64,000 nt of DNA from Nannocystis sp. RBIL2 (GTDB taxonomy: Bacteria; Myxococcota_A; Polyangia; Nannocystales; Nannocystaceae): positions 1,133,501-1,197,500 of the forward strand of contig NZ_JAPNJW010000001.1 of NCBI RefSeq assembly GCF_026626745.1. The letters are read 5' to 3'. The first letter of the stretch is position 1; the number at the start of each line of letters is the position of its first letter. The notes beneath the pieces were generated by a model. That model saw nothing but the letters and a program-made list of their open reading frames with translations, was not told the DNA's origin and made no database searches. The position numbers and the translations under genes are program-made. Shown piece by piece: positions 17,731-26,683 of the stretch.

Positions 17731-19752
17731 ATGCGTGCCACCGTCGCCCTCGCGCTCCTCCTCGCCGCCTGCGGCCCATCCACCGCCGAGGCCCCGGCGC
17801 CGGCAGCCACCGCGAGGACCCCGACGCCGAAGCCCGCCGCTGAACCCGCGCCGACCCCCGCGGCGGCGCCCGAACGCCTGGCCGCTGACGCGCCGCGCAC
17901 GACGGTCACCGGCAACACCTTCATCGCGCCCGCAGGCTGGACCCTGTCCGTGCGCGGCTCGGCGACCGTGCTCACGGCCCCAGAGGACGGCAGCCACGTC
18001 GCCCTGGTCGACGTCGCGGCCGGCGACGCCGACATCGCAGTCGCCGCCGCGCTGGCCGCCTACGACCCGGCGCTGCACCTGCCGCTCAAGGCCCGCGTCG
18101 TCGCGCCCGACCTCGACGGCTGGACCGAGCGCCACGTGTTCACCTACCAGACGTCGCCGAACACCCGCCGCGACCTGATCGCGGAGGCGCGCCGCGGCGG
18201 CCAGGGCTGGACGGTGATCGTCCATGACCTCGCGTGGGAGGTGCTCGACAAGCGGCGGTCGGAGACCGGGCGGCTCGTCGGCCGCCTGCTGCCGCGCGGC
18301 CAGGAGCGCGAGTCGTTCGCGGGCCAGCCGGCGCGCCCGCTCGATCCCGCGGCGATCGCCGAGCTGCGCGGCTTCGTCGAGCGCGCCCGCGAGGTCACCG
18401 GCGTGCCCGGCGTCGCGTTCGGCCTGATCGAGCGCGGCGAGGTCGTGTTCGCCGGCGGCGTCGGCGTGCGCGAGCTCGGCAAGCCGGCGACGGTCGACGC
18501 CGACACGCGCTTCATGATCGCCTCGAACACCAAGCAGCTGACGACGCTGATGCTGGCCAAGCTGGTCGACGCGGGCAAGCTCGGCTGGGACACGCCCGCG
18601 ACCGCGCTGCTGCCGACGTTCGCGCTCGGCGACGCGGAGACGACGCGCAAGGTGCAGCTCCAGCACCTGATCTGCGCCTGCACGGGGATGCCCCGCCAGG
18701 ACCTCGAGTGGCTGTTCGAGACCGCGACGCCGGAGCGCGCAGTGGCAGCGCTGGCGACGATGCAGCCGACCAGCGAGTTCGGCGAGCTGTACCAGTACTC
18801 GAACCCGATGGCCGCCGCGGCCGGGTTCCTCGGCGGCCACTTCCAGTTCCCCGAGCTGGAGCTCGGCGCCGCCTACGACCGCGCGATGCAGACTCTGGTG
18901 TTCGACCCACTCGACATGCGCGCGACCACCTTCGACCCCGCGAAGGCGAAGCGCGGCCCGCTCGCCCGCGAGCACGCGCGCGACCTCGACGGAGAGCAGC
19001 AGCTCGCGCTGCCCCAGCTCAACCACACCGTGATCCCGCTGCGCCCGACCGGCGGCGCGTGGAGCACCGTGAACGACCTGCTGAAGCTCGTGAAGATGGA
19101 GCTCGCCGAGGGCAAGCTGCCGGGCGGCGCGACGTACATCGACAAGAGCGCGCTGCTGGCCCGCCGCGCGCCGCAGGTCCGCGTCGACATCGACCAGTCC
19201 TACGGCATGGGCCTGATCGCCGCCGACGACCACGGCGTCCAGCTCGTGCACCACGGCGGCAGCCTGTTCGGCTTCTACAGCGACGTCACGTGGCTGCCCG
19301 AGCACCAGGTGGGCGCGGTGATCCTGACCAACGGCGAACCCGGCTGGCTGATCGTGTCCGCGTTCCGGCGCAAGCTGCTCGAGCAGCTGTTCGCCGGCCG
19401 CCCCGAGGCGGAGGCCGGGCTCGCGGTGGAGACGCAGCAGTACCTCGGAGAACTGGCGGCCGAACGCAAGTCGCTCACCCTGCCCGCAGATCCGGCCGCG
19501 GCCGCCGAGCTGGCCCCCCGCTACCACAACGCCGCGATCGGCAAGATCGCCGTCACCACCGGCGCGCGCACCACGTTCGACTTCGGCGAGTTCGCCGGCG
19601 AGGTCGGCTCGCGCAAGTACCCGGACGGCGCGCAGGCCTTCGTCCTCGCCCTCCCCGGCTTCATCGGCGCCGAGTTCGTGGTCGGCCCGGAGCGCACGCT
19701 GATCCTGCGCGACGCCCAGCACGAGTACACGTTCACGCCGGCCGAGCGGTGA
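17731..19752 (+). CDS. serine hydrolase lipoprotein, beta-lactamase/DD-peptidase fold
   Basis: 673 residues. The signal peptide ends in lipobox LLAAC near residue 14, so it is probably attached to the envelope. A Pro/Ala/Thr-rich linker and a small beta-rich domain (about 55-195) precede the class C-type catalytic domain: SxxK in ASNTKQLT, YxN in YQYSNPM, and HxG in VHHGGSLFGFYS. A C-terminal region of about 110 residues resembles the accessory domain of such esterases. Likely a peptidase or esterase acting on peptidoglycan fragments or peptides; true beta-lactamase activity is unlikely but not excluded. Monocistronic. Confidence 0.9.
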   Translation: MRATVALALLLAACGPSTAEAPAPAATARTPTPKPAAEPAPTPAAAPERLAADAPRTTVTGNTFIAPAGWTLSVRGSATVLTAPEDGSHVALVDVAAGDADIAVAAALAAYDPALHLPLKARVVAPDLDGWTERHVFTYQTSPNTRRDLIAEARRGGQGWTVIVHDLAWEVLDKRRSETGRLVGRLLPRGQERESFAGQPARPLDPAAIAELRGFVERAREVTGVPGVAFGLIERGEVVFAGGVGVRELGKPATVDADTRFMIASNTKQLTTLMLAKLVDAGKLGWDTPATALLPTFALGDAETTRKVQLQHLICACTGMPRQDLEWLFETATPERAVAALATMQPTSEFGELYQYSNPMAAAAGFLGGHFQFPELELGAAYDRAMQTLVFDPLDMRATTFDPAKAKRGPLAREHARDLDGEQQLALPQLNHTVIPLRPTGGAWSTVNDLLKLVKMELAEGKLPGGATYIDKSALLARRAPQVRVDIDQSYGMGLIAADDHGVQLVHHGGSLFGFYSDVTWLPEHQVGAVILTNGEPGWLIVSAFRRKLLEQLFAGRPEAEAGLAVETQQYLGELAAERKSLTLPADPAAAAELAPRYHNAAIGKIAVTTGARTTFDFGEFAGEVGSRKYPDGAQAFVLALPGFIGAEFVVGPERTLILRDAQHEYTFTPAER

Positions 19753-19761
19753 CGGCTCTCA

Positions 19762-19815
19762 TGAGCATGTCGCTTCGGGCATGTCTTCAGGGGCATGTCC
19801 GTAGGGACATGAGAC
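19762..19815. repeat. 14-bp repeat, 4 units, between convergent genes
   Basis: Cores at 19766, 19780, 19794 and 19808. Confidence 0.85.
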
Positions 19816-19843
19816 CGACTGCGCCCCTCCGGCACGCGCGCCG

Positions 19844-20770
19844 CTACTTCGCATCCGCTGCGGTCGTCACCTGGCCGTGCAGGTCCTTGAGAAACTGCAC
19901 ACGATCGCTCGCGCCGATCCACCGCTCCAGATGCTCTCGATCGACCGGCAGCACCAGGTCGTGGCTCTCGCTCGAGACGAGCGTCGCCATCGCTCGGAAG
20001 GGCTGGGTGAAACCGTTCAACGCGACGAAGACGCCCAGCCGGCAGCGCTTGTGCTTACGGTTCATCTTTCCTCGCAGCGAGTCGAACTCGTGGCGCGGCA
20101 CGGGTGAGCTCCAGTGCTTGCACTCGACCAGGAGGTACTGGCCCTCGTCGCGCCAAAATGGATCGCTCGACTCGATGCGAACGACGAGGTCGATCTCCTC
20201 GATGTCGTTGCGGCGGTTGCGACTGAAGACGACGAAGCCCGGCATCGTGCGGAAGAGCGTGTCGAGCACCTCCTCGAGGAGCGCACCCTTGCGGTTCTTG
20301 TCGGTCTCGCGCAAGCAAGCGTTCCACGTGTCGCGCAGCTGTCGGTCGAGCTCGCCGCGCTGAAGTGCGGCCGCGTCGCGGGCACGGACGCTCTCCCACG
20401 CGCTACGCAGCTTGATCCGCAGCAGCGCATCGAGCACCGCGTTCTTCTCCAGATAATCGTAGGCACCGAGCTCGAAGGCCCGCTCGACGGCCCGGCTGTC
20501 AGCGTAACCAGTGACCACGATCGCCTTGGCCCCGGGCGAGCGCCGGGACACCTCTTCGAGGAGATCGAGCCCGCTGTCAGGCCCGTCCGCGCCGCGCAGT
20601 CGCTGATCGAGGAGCACCGCGGTCCAGTCGCCCGCATCCAGCTTCCCCAGCGCCTCGTCGCGCGAGGCAGCGCTCTCGGCCGAGTAGCCCTCCTCCTTGA
20701 GGATGCCGAGGTAGATCTGCACGAAGCTCGGATCGTCGTCGACGATCAGGATCTTGGGGCTCAGCGTCAT
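19844..20770 (-). CDS. response regulator fused to PD-(D/E)XK nuclease-like domain
   Basis: 308 residues. Receiver domain 1-120: acidic pocket DDD 11-13, phospho-acceptor D55, T87, K109. A helical linker leads to a restriction-endonuclease-like domain (about 160-275) with helix E167 (GALLEEVLDTLF), D194 (EEIDLVV) and E216-x-K218 (LLVECKHW), the PD-(D/E)XK pattern of Mrr-type nucleases. No DNA-binding output domain is present. ATG 20770 overlaps the stop of the upstream histidine kinase gene (ATGA), so the two are translationally coupled. GC is about 62%, clearly below the roughly 72% of neighbours, suggesting acquisition. Phosphorylation could switch a nuclease on or off; this is inference. 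Confidence 0.85.
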   Translation of the reverse strand: MTLSPKILIVDDDPSFVQIYLGILKEEGYSAESAASRDEALGKLDAGDWTAVLLDQRLRGADGPDSGLDLLEEVSRRSPGAKAIVVTGYADSRAVERAFELGAYDYLEKNAVLDALLRIKLRSAWESVRARDAAALQRGELDRQLRDTWNACLRETDKNRKGALLEEVLDTLFRTMPGFVVFSRNRRNDIEEIDLVVRIESSDPFWRDEGQYLLVECKHWSSPVPRHEFDSLRGKMNRKHKRCRLGVFVALNGFTQPFRAMATLVSSESHDLVLPVDREHLERWIGASDRVQFLKDLHGQVTTAADAK

Positions 20771-22353
20771 GTGATTCCTTCGAGCGGGATCGGCAAGCGC
20801 AGGACGAACCGCGCGCCGCCTCGAGCACTGGGCTCGTAATGGATCGACCCACGCAGCTCATCCTCAACGACTTCACGGACCAGCGCGAGGCCGTGTCCGC
20901 TGCCACCAGGACGGAAAGAAACACCGTCGGAGAAGATTGCGGAGCGCTGCTCGGCCGGTACCCCCGGTCCGTCATCCTCGACGAGCACGATGAGACGAGC
21001 GCCCGTCTCTGTCGCTAACTCTGCGCGGACGAAGATCCGGACCTCCACGCCGCCGACCTGACAGGCGTTGCGGAGAAGATTCAAGATGGCCAGGACGAAC
21101 CGCTCCCGCCGTCCTCGGAGATAGACCCGCTCGATCCCGTCCGCAACGGACACCTCCACGGCATGGCGAAGGTCTTTTTGGACGCCCACGATGGCGTCGC
21201 GCACCGCCGCTTCGACGGCGAACAGCTCGTCGCGACTGACGCTCTGGCCCATCGCGCGCGCAGTCTCCGTGGCGAACCTCAACGCCCGCTCGAGCCCGCC
21301 GGCGATATCGTCGAGGGCGTTCGTATTCGCCGTCACGAAGGCCTCGCCGCTGCCTTGCCGCCGCAGCAGCTTCAACGTCAGTTGCACAGGCACGAGGATG
21401 TTGCGCAGCTCGTGCGCGACCATTCGTGTGTGCCGCCCGAGCTCCGCCGCCTCCGAGATGACAGGCGGACGCCCGTGCAGAACCTCATGAGCTTCATCGG
21501 CGAGGGTCGCGCGTGCGAGCGAGCGCAGCGCCTCGCCGGACGGCTGCTCCAGTTCGCCGAACAGCTCGACGCCGAGCGGCGTCGCTCCGTAGCGGATGAA
21601 GTGTCGATCCTTGATCTCGCTGCGGACCAGCCCTGAGGCCTCGAAACGCGCATAGTCGAAGTCCCAGGGCCACGAGGGATGCCCGTCGTGGACCTGTTCT
21701 GACTCGTTGGAGCTGGCCAACGCCTTCGCGCGCCTCTCATCGATACACCACGGATCTCCGGCATGCATCGCGGAGGACACCTCCAGCGCGAGTAGCCAGC
21801 GCATCACATCACGCCCTCGCAAGTCCAGGAAGATGAGCCCGGCCGGGCAAAGTTTTGTCTCCCCGTGGCTCGTCCGCGTGAGACGGAGCGCCTCGGAGTA
21901 ACCGCGCAGGGACAACGCGTAAAGCGCCTTCGCCTCAGCACGCGCAACCTCCGTCGCCTGATCCGCGCAGGCCTCGATCCGTCGCCCGCGGACCAGTGTC
22001 GGCCACGGTTCTACCTCCCCGATGACCCCCGCCCAGGCGAGCTGCCTCCTCACCGCATAGTCGATGATCGCTTCGTCTTCATCGGACTTTCCCGAAAAGA
22101 GGGACGCCGCGTTCAGCTCGGCGAGGAGACCTTCTACAAGCCGTCGCGTGAACGATGGGTCCCACTCGTCCAACATAGACAGGAAGCTGTTCTGTTCCGT
22201 CCGCTCGGCGGGAAGCTCACGCTCGGCGACTTCAAAAATCTCCAACATTCGCGCTTCACGGCGGACGTCGTCGAGCCACGTCGGAAAGCGTCGGCTCGAC
22301 AACAAACCCCGTCGAGCCAGCTCGAGGTGCCTGCGGAGCGCTTCGACGAACAC
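20767..22353 (-). CDS. soluble histidine kinase
   Basis: 528 residues. Dimerisation box MVAHELRNILVPVQ with H314; ATPase motifs NLLRNACQ (N-box), VEDDGPGVP and GGSGHGLALV, ending in FVLRLPIPL. The first 300 residues match no domain I recognise, hold no membrane helix and contain a helical, charged region, so the sensor is probably cytoplasmic. Start GTG 22353 lies 6 nt after TAGGCT, itself 17 nt from TTGCTG: a good promoter for a leaderless message. It drives the downstream receiver-nuclease through a 4-bp overlap. Codon use and GC are lower than in flanking genes. Confidence 0.9.
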   Translation of the reverse strand: MFVEALRRHLELARRGLLSSRRFPTWLDDVRREARMLEIFEVAERELPAERTEQNSFLSMLDEWDPSFTRRLVEGLLAELNAASLFSGKSDEDEAIIDYAVRRQLAWAGVIGEVEPWPTLVRGRRIEACADQATEVARAEAKALYALSLRGYSEALRLTRTSHGETKLCPAGLIFLDLRGRDVMRWLLALEVSSAMHAGDPWCIDERRAKALASSNESEQVHDGHPSWPWDFDYARFEASGLVRSEIKDRHFIRYGATPLGVELFGELEQPSGEALRSLARATLADEAHEVLHGRPPVISEAAELGRHTRMVAHELRNILVPVQLTLKLLRRQGSGEAFVTANTNALDDIAGGLERALRFATETARAMGQSVSRDELFAVEAAVRDAIVGVQKDLRHAVEVSVADGIERVYLRGRRERFVLAILNLLRNACQVGGVEVRIFVRAELATETGARLIVLVEDDGPGVPAEQRSAIFSDGVSFRPGGSGHGLALVREVVEDELRGSIHYEPSARGGARFVLRLPIPLEGIT

Positions 22354-22359
22354 TGCGCG

Positions 22360-22388
22360 AGCCTAGCGTCGATGCCGAGGACCAGCAA
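22360..22388 (-). promoter_or_regulatory. promoter of the histidine kinase/nuclease pair
   Basis: TTGCTG (22383-22388), 17-nt spacer, TAGGCT (22360-22365), then 6 nt to GTG 22353. Confidence 0.6.
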
Positions 22389-22416
22389 CCGCGCCAGCGA
22401 GCTCAGCGCCGGCCCC

Positions 22417-23652
22417 TCACCCTTCGGTCGACTCTTCGCTCGCGCGCAGCAGCGGCGCCAGCTCGGCGGGCAGCACCGGGCGGGCCGCGGGGCTCCTGCG
22501 GCTGAACACCAGCTGCTCGGCCTGCGCGCGCTCGTGGCGGTAGCCGAACAGGTGGAATACTTCTTTCACTGCGATGCGGGCGATCGCCGGATCGGCGATG
22601 AAGTGGTCGGCGCGGTTCGGGTCGCGCGACACCCCGGGCAGGTACGGCACCAGCACGTCGAGCCGCAGCGTCCGCAGCGCCGCCGACAGGCGCAGGGCGT
22701 TGCGCGTCACCGGGCGGGCGATGAAGAAGCCGTCGTCGCCCTGGCCCTGGTAGCGCGGCAGCATCATGAGGCCGGTCTCGGGCACGCGCACCGGGCCGCG
22801 GCGGTCGTCGGCGACGACTTGGCCGCGCTCGACGATCTGGAAGTTGACGAAGCCCGGCGCCATCACGAACGGCTCGTCTTCGGGGCGCACGACGTGGCGG
22901 TGGCGGATCTCGCAGACCGCCGGCATGCCGGCGTTGACGACCGCGAGGCGGGCGCGGTGGGCCGCGAGGTCGGGCACGTGGCGCGGCTCGAGGGAGCCGG
23001 CGGCGACCAGCATCAGCAGCAGCGCCGACTCGTGGAAGTCGATCGTGCGCGGGTCGTCGTGCTGCCCGCCCTCGACCGCCACGCCGACGTGGCCGAGGTC
23101 GCACAGGTAGCCGAGCATCGAGCCCTCGATGACCTCCTCGAGCCCGAGCACCACCGGGATCGGCAGCGCCAGCGCCAGCGGCCGGTTGCGCAGCACGTCG
23201 GCCATGCACGAGAACGGGGTCGACAAGCTCGACGTGCTGTGGAGGTCGATGAAGCTGACCGGCCCCTGGCGCAGCAGCGGCAGGAACACCGCCAGCAGCT
23301 CGCGGGTCTCCTGGTCCTCGGCCGTCTCGACGGTGCCCTGGGCGATCCGGGCGATGTTCGCGGGGGTCCAGCGGCGGTTGAGGTCGCGGTCGACGAAGCG
23401 CCGACCCTCCACCAGCGCGCGCCGGTTGCCGGTCACGCCGAGGATCCGGCCGCGCAGCGGCACGTCGTCCGCGCGCAGGCGGGCGAGCACGCGCGAGATG
23501 GCCGAAAGGCCAGCCGGCTCGTTGCCGTGGAGGGCTCCGATGCACACCACAGTGGGCCCGGGGCGCCCGGTGTCGTAGCGCCCGAGCACGCGTGGGCGCG
23601 CGCCCGGGCCCTCGGCCGGCGGAGACGGCGGCGCGCTACTGCTGAGAGTCAC
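22417..23652 (-). CDS. succinylglutamate desuccinylase/aspartoacylase family metallohydrolase
   Basis: 411 residues. Zinc-carboxypeptidase-like fold: HGNEPAG (HxxE zinc ligands), the RDLNR region (VDRDLNRRW), the third zinc His in DLHSTSS, and the catalytic Glu region AVEGGQHDD. These are the marks of the AstE/AspA branch that removes acyl groups from amino acids or peptides. The C-terminal half is longer than in classic AstE and includes a biotinyl/lipoyl-like strand pattern (FVNFQIVERGQVV). Its start overlaps the end of the GCS2-CBS gene by 17 bp, so ligase and hydrolase are co-translated. Substrate unknown. Confidence 0.88.
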   Translation of the reverse strand: MTLSSSAPPSPPAEGPGARPRVLGRYDTGRPGPTVVCIGALHGNEPAGLSAISRVLARLRADDVPLRGRILGVTGNRRALVEGRRFVDRDLNRRWTPANIARIAQGTVETAEDQETRELLAVFLPLLRQGPVSFIDLHSTSSLSTPFSCMADVLRNRPLALALPIPVVLGLEEVIEGSMLGYLCDLGHVGVAVEGGQHDDPRTIDFHESALLLMLVAAGSLEPRHVPDLAAHRARLAVVNAGMPAVCEIRHRHVVRPEDEPFVMAPGFVNFQIVERGQVVADDRRGPVRVPETGLMMLPRYQGQGDDGFFIARPVTRNALRLSAALRTLRLDVLVPYLPGVSRDPNRADHFIADPAIARIAVKEVFHLFGYRHERAQAEQLVFSRRSPAARPVLPAELAPLLRASEESTEG

Positions 23653-25552
23653 GCAGGTAGCTCTCGAGCAGCTTGGCCGACACGTCGATCAGGTCGCGCT
23701 CGGTGATCACGCCGACCAGCTTGTCGCCCTCGATCACCGGCAGGCACGAGATGCCGCGCTCGCGCATCAGCTTCATCACCTCGAGCGTCGGCATCTCCGG
23801 GCCGATCGTCAGCGGGTTCTTGACCATCAGCTGCGCGACCGTGGCGTTGTCCTGGGCCCCGCGGGCGCCGCGGGCGACCATGCGGATCAGCGCCCGGTGC
23901 GACAGCAGGCCGACCAGCCGGCCCTCCTCGTCCTCGACGAGGATGTGCCGGATCTTCTTCCAGTCCATGATGTTGGCCGCGAGGTCGATGATGTCGCTCG
24001 GCTGGACCGTGAAGATGTCGGTCGACATGAACTGGCCGGCCGTCTGGTACGAGTCGCGCCAGGTCTTCGGCTCGCCCTCGAGCCGCACGGTCTCCCACGT
24101 GTGGACCGGCGCGCCGCTCTTCTGGTTGGTGAGCATCGCCGACGACAGCGTGCGGTAGCGGACGTCCGAGGTGCCCTGCTCGCCCATCGCGTGCAGCGAG
24201 TTGAGCATCCACTGCGAGCCGGTGGTGCCCTTGCGGACGCGCTCCTCGATGGTGCCGAGGTAGCGGTCGATGTCGCTGCCGTCGACCTTGACGTGCTGCA
24301 GGCCCCAGCGGGCCGTCGGCAGCAGCTCGTTCAGGATCAGCTCCTGCGCCGACATCGTCCGCCCCTTCCACACCTGCTGGGCCTTGAGGCCGTCGCGCGC
24401 GGCGTTGAAGAAGTTGCTCTTGGCGTCCTCGAAGGACATGTCCTTGAAGACAGGCCGCTCGTCCTCGGCCAGCGCGGCCATCATGCCGAAGAAGAACGCC
24501 GCGTTGGCGACCTCGTCGAGGACAGTCGGGCCCGACGGCAGCACGCGGTTCTCGATGCGCAGGTGGGCCTTGTCGCCGCTCAGGCCGTAGCAGGCGCGGT
24601 TCCAGCGGTACACCGTGCCGTTGTGCAGGCGCAGCGCGCCGAACTGCGGGATCCCGCCGCGCTCGATCACCTGCATCGGGTCCTCGTCGATCGCGTTGGC
24701 GATCAGGATCCGGAAGCGGGCGATGTCCTCGCGGAAGATCTCGAGCACGCTCTGCTGGATCCACCCGTCGCCGAAGTGGACGCGCGGGCGCGCGGCGCGG
24801 TCGACCCGGATCTGCGAGCGCGTGTCGACCGAGCGCTCGAACAGGGCGATGCGCGTCTCGTGCCACAGGCGGTGCTTGAGCAGCACCGGCGAGTTGACGG
24901 CCGCGGCCAGCAGCGGCCCGGTGACCGCCTGGGCGAGGTTGTAGAACTTGGCGAACTCGCGCGGGCTGACCTGGAAGTGGACCTGGAAGCTCGTGTTGCA
25001 CGACTCGAGCATCACGTTGTCGTGCGTCGTCTCGAGCTCCTCGATGCCGCGGATCAGCACGTGGAAGTCGTCGCCGCGGAGCCGCCGCAGGGTGCGGTTG
25101 AGCTCGAGGTAGCGCGGCTTGGGCGTCATGTTGTCGAGCCCGAGGTCGGCCTTGCGCAGCGTCGGCAGGATGCCGGTCAGCAGGATGTCGGCCCCGCAGT
25201 GGCGCGCGGCGTCGCGGGCGACCCCGACGACCTCGTTGAGCTCGTCCTCCATGCGGCGCAGGCAGGCGGCGTTGAACACCTGCGGCGACAGGTTGGCCTC
25301 GAGGTTGAAGCGCGCGAGCTCGGTGGTGAGGCGCGGATCCTGGGCCCGCTCGAGCACCTCCATCACGACGGAGGCGGGGCGCAGGCTGCGGTCGACGAGG
25401 AACATCTCTTGCTCGGCGCCGACCCGACGCACGCCGGTCTCGAAGCGATCGGTCTCGAGCAGCATCTCGAGCGCGACCACGTCGTCGAGGAGCTTCTTCA
25501 TGAAATTGCGCAGCTGGTCGTCGTCGGACGTGGAGATGTTTTGTTCACCCAT
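23636..25552 (-). CDS. glutamate-cysteine-ligase-like (GCS2) enzyme with C-terminal CBS pair
   Basis: 638 residues from ATG 25552; the frame stays open to 25624 but the shorter start fits better. The GCS2 carboxylate-amine ligase domain (about 30-480) shows VGAEQEMFLVD, the metal/ATP site motif FNLEANLSPQVF, and ENRVLPSGPT. Two CBS domains follow (FMSTDIFTVQPSDIIDLAANIM and QLMVKNPLTIGPEMPTLEVMKLMRERGI), which usually bind adenine nucleotides. The family joins Glu or another acid to an amine using ATP; the fusion suggests energy-sensed control. It forms an operon with the overlapping aspartoacylase-like hydrolase. A 14-bp repeat pair (24431-24458) is read in frame. Confidence 0.88.
   Translation of the reverse strand: MGEQNISTSDDDQLRNFMKKLLDDVVALEMLLETDRFETGVRRVGAEQEMFLVDRSLRPASVVMEVLERAQDPRLTTELARFNLEANLSPQVFNAACLRRMEDELNEVVGVARDAARHCGADILLTGILPTLRKADLGLDNMTPKPRYLELNRTLRRLRGDDFHVLIRGIEELETTHDNVMLESCNTSFQVHFQVSPREFAKFYNLAQAVTGPLLAAAVNSPVLLKHRLWHETRIALFERSVDTRSQIRVDRAARPRVHFGDGWIQQSVLEIFREDIARFRILIANAIDEDPMQVIERGGIPQFGALRLHNGTVYRWNRACYGLSGDKAHLRIENRVLPSGPTVLDEVANAAFFFGMMAALAEDERPVFKDMSFEDAKSNFFNAARDGLKAQQVWKGRTMSAQELILNELLPTARWGLQHVKVDGSDIDRYLGTIEERVRKGTTGSQWMLNSLHAMGEQGTSDVRYRTLSSAMLTNQKSGAPVHTWETVRLEGEPKTWRDSYQTAGQFMSTDIFTVQPSDIIDLAANIMDWKKIRHILVEDEEGRLVGLLSHRALIRMVARGARGAQDNATVAQLMVKNPLTIGPEMPTLEVMKLMRERGISCLPVIEGDKLVGVITERDLIDVSAKLLESYLRDSQQ
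24431..24458. repeat. 14-bp repeat, 2 units, in coding sequence
   Basis: Cores at 24437 (CATG) and 24451 (CAGG), read as VFKDMSFED in the ligase domain. Confidence 0.7.
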
Positions 25553-25663
25553 GGGCGTATCCGGGCGCAGGGTATCGCGGGTCGGATCGGCGGCCAACTT
25601 CGGATCGCGGGGACTCGCCGCCACACAGCGCGGAGCGCGCGCAGAACACTGTCACGCTGGCGA

Positions 25664-26518
25664 TCACGCCGACGTCACGAACGGACCGACGATCGCAGCC
25701 ACCGCCGCGGCCTCGTCGAGGTGGACGTGGTGGCCTCCGGGCACCTCGGCGAGCACGGCGCCGGCGAGCAGGGCCAGCCGCTCCTGCAGCAGCGCCTCGT
25801 CGAACGCCATGCCCGGGATGCCGCGCACGACCAGGGTCGGGCACGCCACTGCAGTGAAGAAAGACCGCACCTGCGCCTCCGTCAGGCGCTGACGCGAAGG
25901 CAGGCGCAGGCGGGGATCGGCCCGCCAGCGGACTCGGCCCTCGTGCACCTCCAGCCCGCGGTGCAGCAAGATCCGCGCCGAGTCGACGCGCATGCCGGTC
26001 GCGCTCGCCAGCCGCTGCGCGACGTGTTCGGCGTCGGGATAGCCGACGTGCTCTTCGCGCGCGCGGGCGGCCTGCTCCGCGTGCAGGGCCTCGCGCAGCT
26101 GCTTCGGCGCGGCCTCGTCGGGGTTGGTGAGCGGCCCGAGGCCCTCGAGCAGGACCAGCTTCGCGACCTGTTCGGGACATGTCCCAGCGAGCAGGGCCGC
26201 GACGCCGGCCCCGAGCGAGTGGCCGACCACGACGCAGCGCGACCAGCCGAGCGCCGAGATCGCCAGCGACGCGTCGGCGACGTAGTCGAGGAACACGTAG
26301 ACACCGTCGGCGCGCCGCTCGGACAGGCCGTGCCCGGCGAGATCGAGGGCCACCAGATTGACGCCGGAAAGGCGTTCCGCGAGCCGCTCGAAGCTCGCCG
26401 CGTTGTCGAGCCAGCCGTGCATCGCCAGCACCGGAACACCGTCCTCGGGGCCGAAGCACAGCGCGGAGAGCCGCGCGCCGCCGATGTCGATGATCCGCTC
26501 GCCGCGTGGTGAAAGCAT
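25664..26518 (-). CDS. alpha/beta hydrolase
   Basis: 284 residues. Oxyanion motif MHGWLDNAASF, LDLAGHGLS, nucleophile elbow VGHSLGAG, and late His in PGGHHVHLD complete the catalytic set. A helical cap lies between about residues 130 and 200. Length and motif order match serine-hydrolase-like members of the fold-1 family. ATG 26518 is preceded at 7 nt by CATCGT and at 17 nt further by TTGCGT, consistent with a leaderless message. Divergent from a TetR-type gene, which may regulate it. Substrate unknown. Confidence 0.88.
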   Translation of the reverse strand: MLSPRGERIIDIGGARLSALCFGPEDGVPVLAMHGWLDNAASFERLAERLSGVNLVALDLAGHGLSERRADGVYVFLDYVADASLAISALGWSRCVVVGHSLGAGVAALLAGTCPEQVAKLVLLEGLGPLTNPDEAAPKQLREALHAEQAARAREEHVGYPDAEHVAQRLASATGMRVDSARILLHRGLEVHEGRVRWRADPRLRLPSRQRLTEAQVRSFFTAVACPTLVVRGIPGMAFDEALLQERLALLAGAVLAEVPGGHHVHLDEAAAVAAIVGPFVTSA

Positions 26519-26525
26519 GCGCGGG

Positions 26526-26554
26526 ACGATGTCCGAATTGACAGCTGAACGCAA
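26526..26554 (-). promoter_or_regulatory. promoter of the alpha/beta hydrolase
   Basis: TTGCGT (26549-26554), 17-nt spacer, CATCGT (26526-26531), 7 nt to ATG 26518. Confidence 0.45.
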
Positions 26555-26587
26555 CTAAGCGCGCAGACAGCGAACGTCGGAGCGCGA

Positions 26588-26612
26588 GTGACCTGTCCCT
26601 CGGGACATCTGA
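26588..26612. repeat. 14-bp repeat, 2 units
   Basis: CCTG at 26592 and CATC at 26606. A near-identical pair lies at 27377/27391, so the TetR gene is bracketed by matching copies. Confidence 0.75.
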
Positions 26613-26683
26613 ACTGCGGCTGCGAACGGATCTACGCAGGTTGACTCCGGCGGCGGCGTCCTTCAACGTGTTGCTCACTGGAG

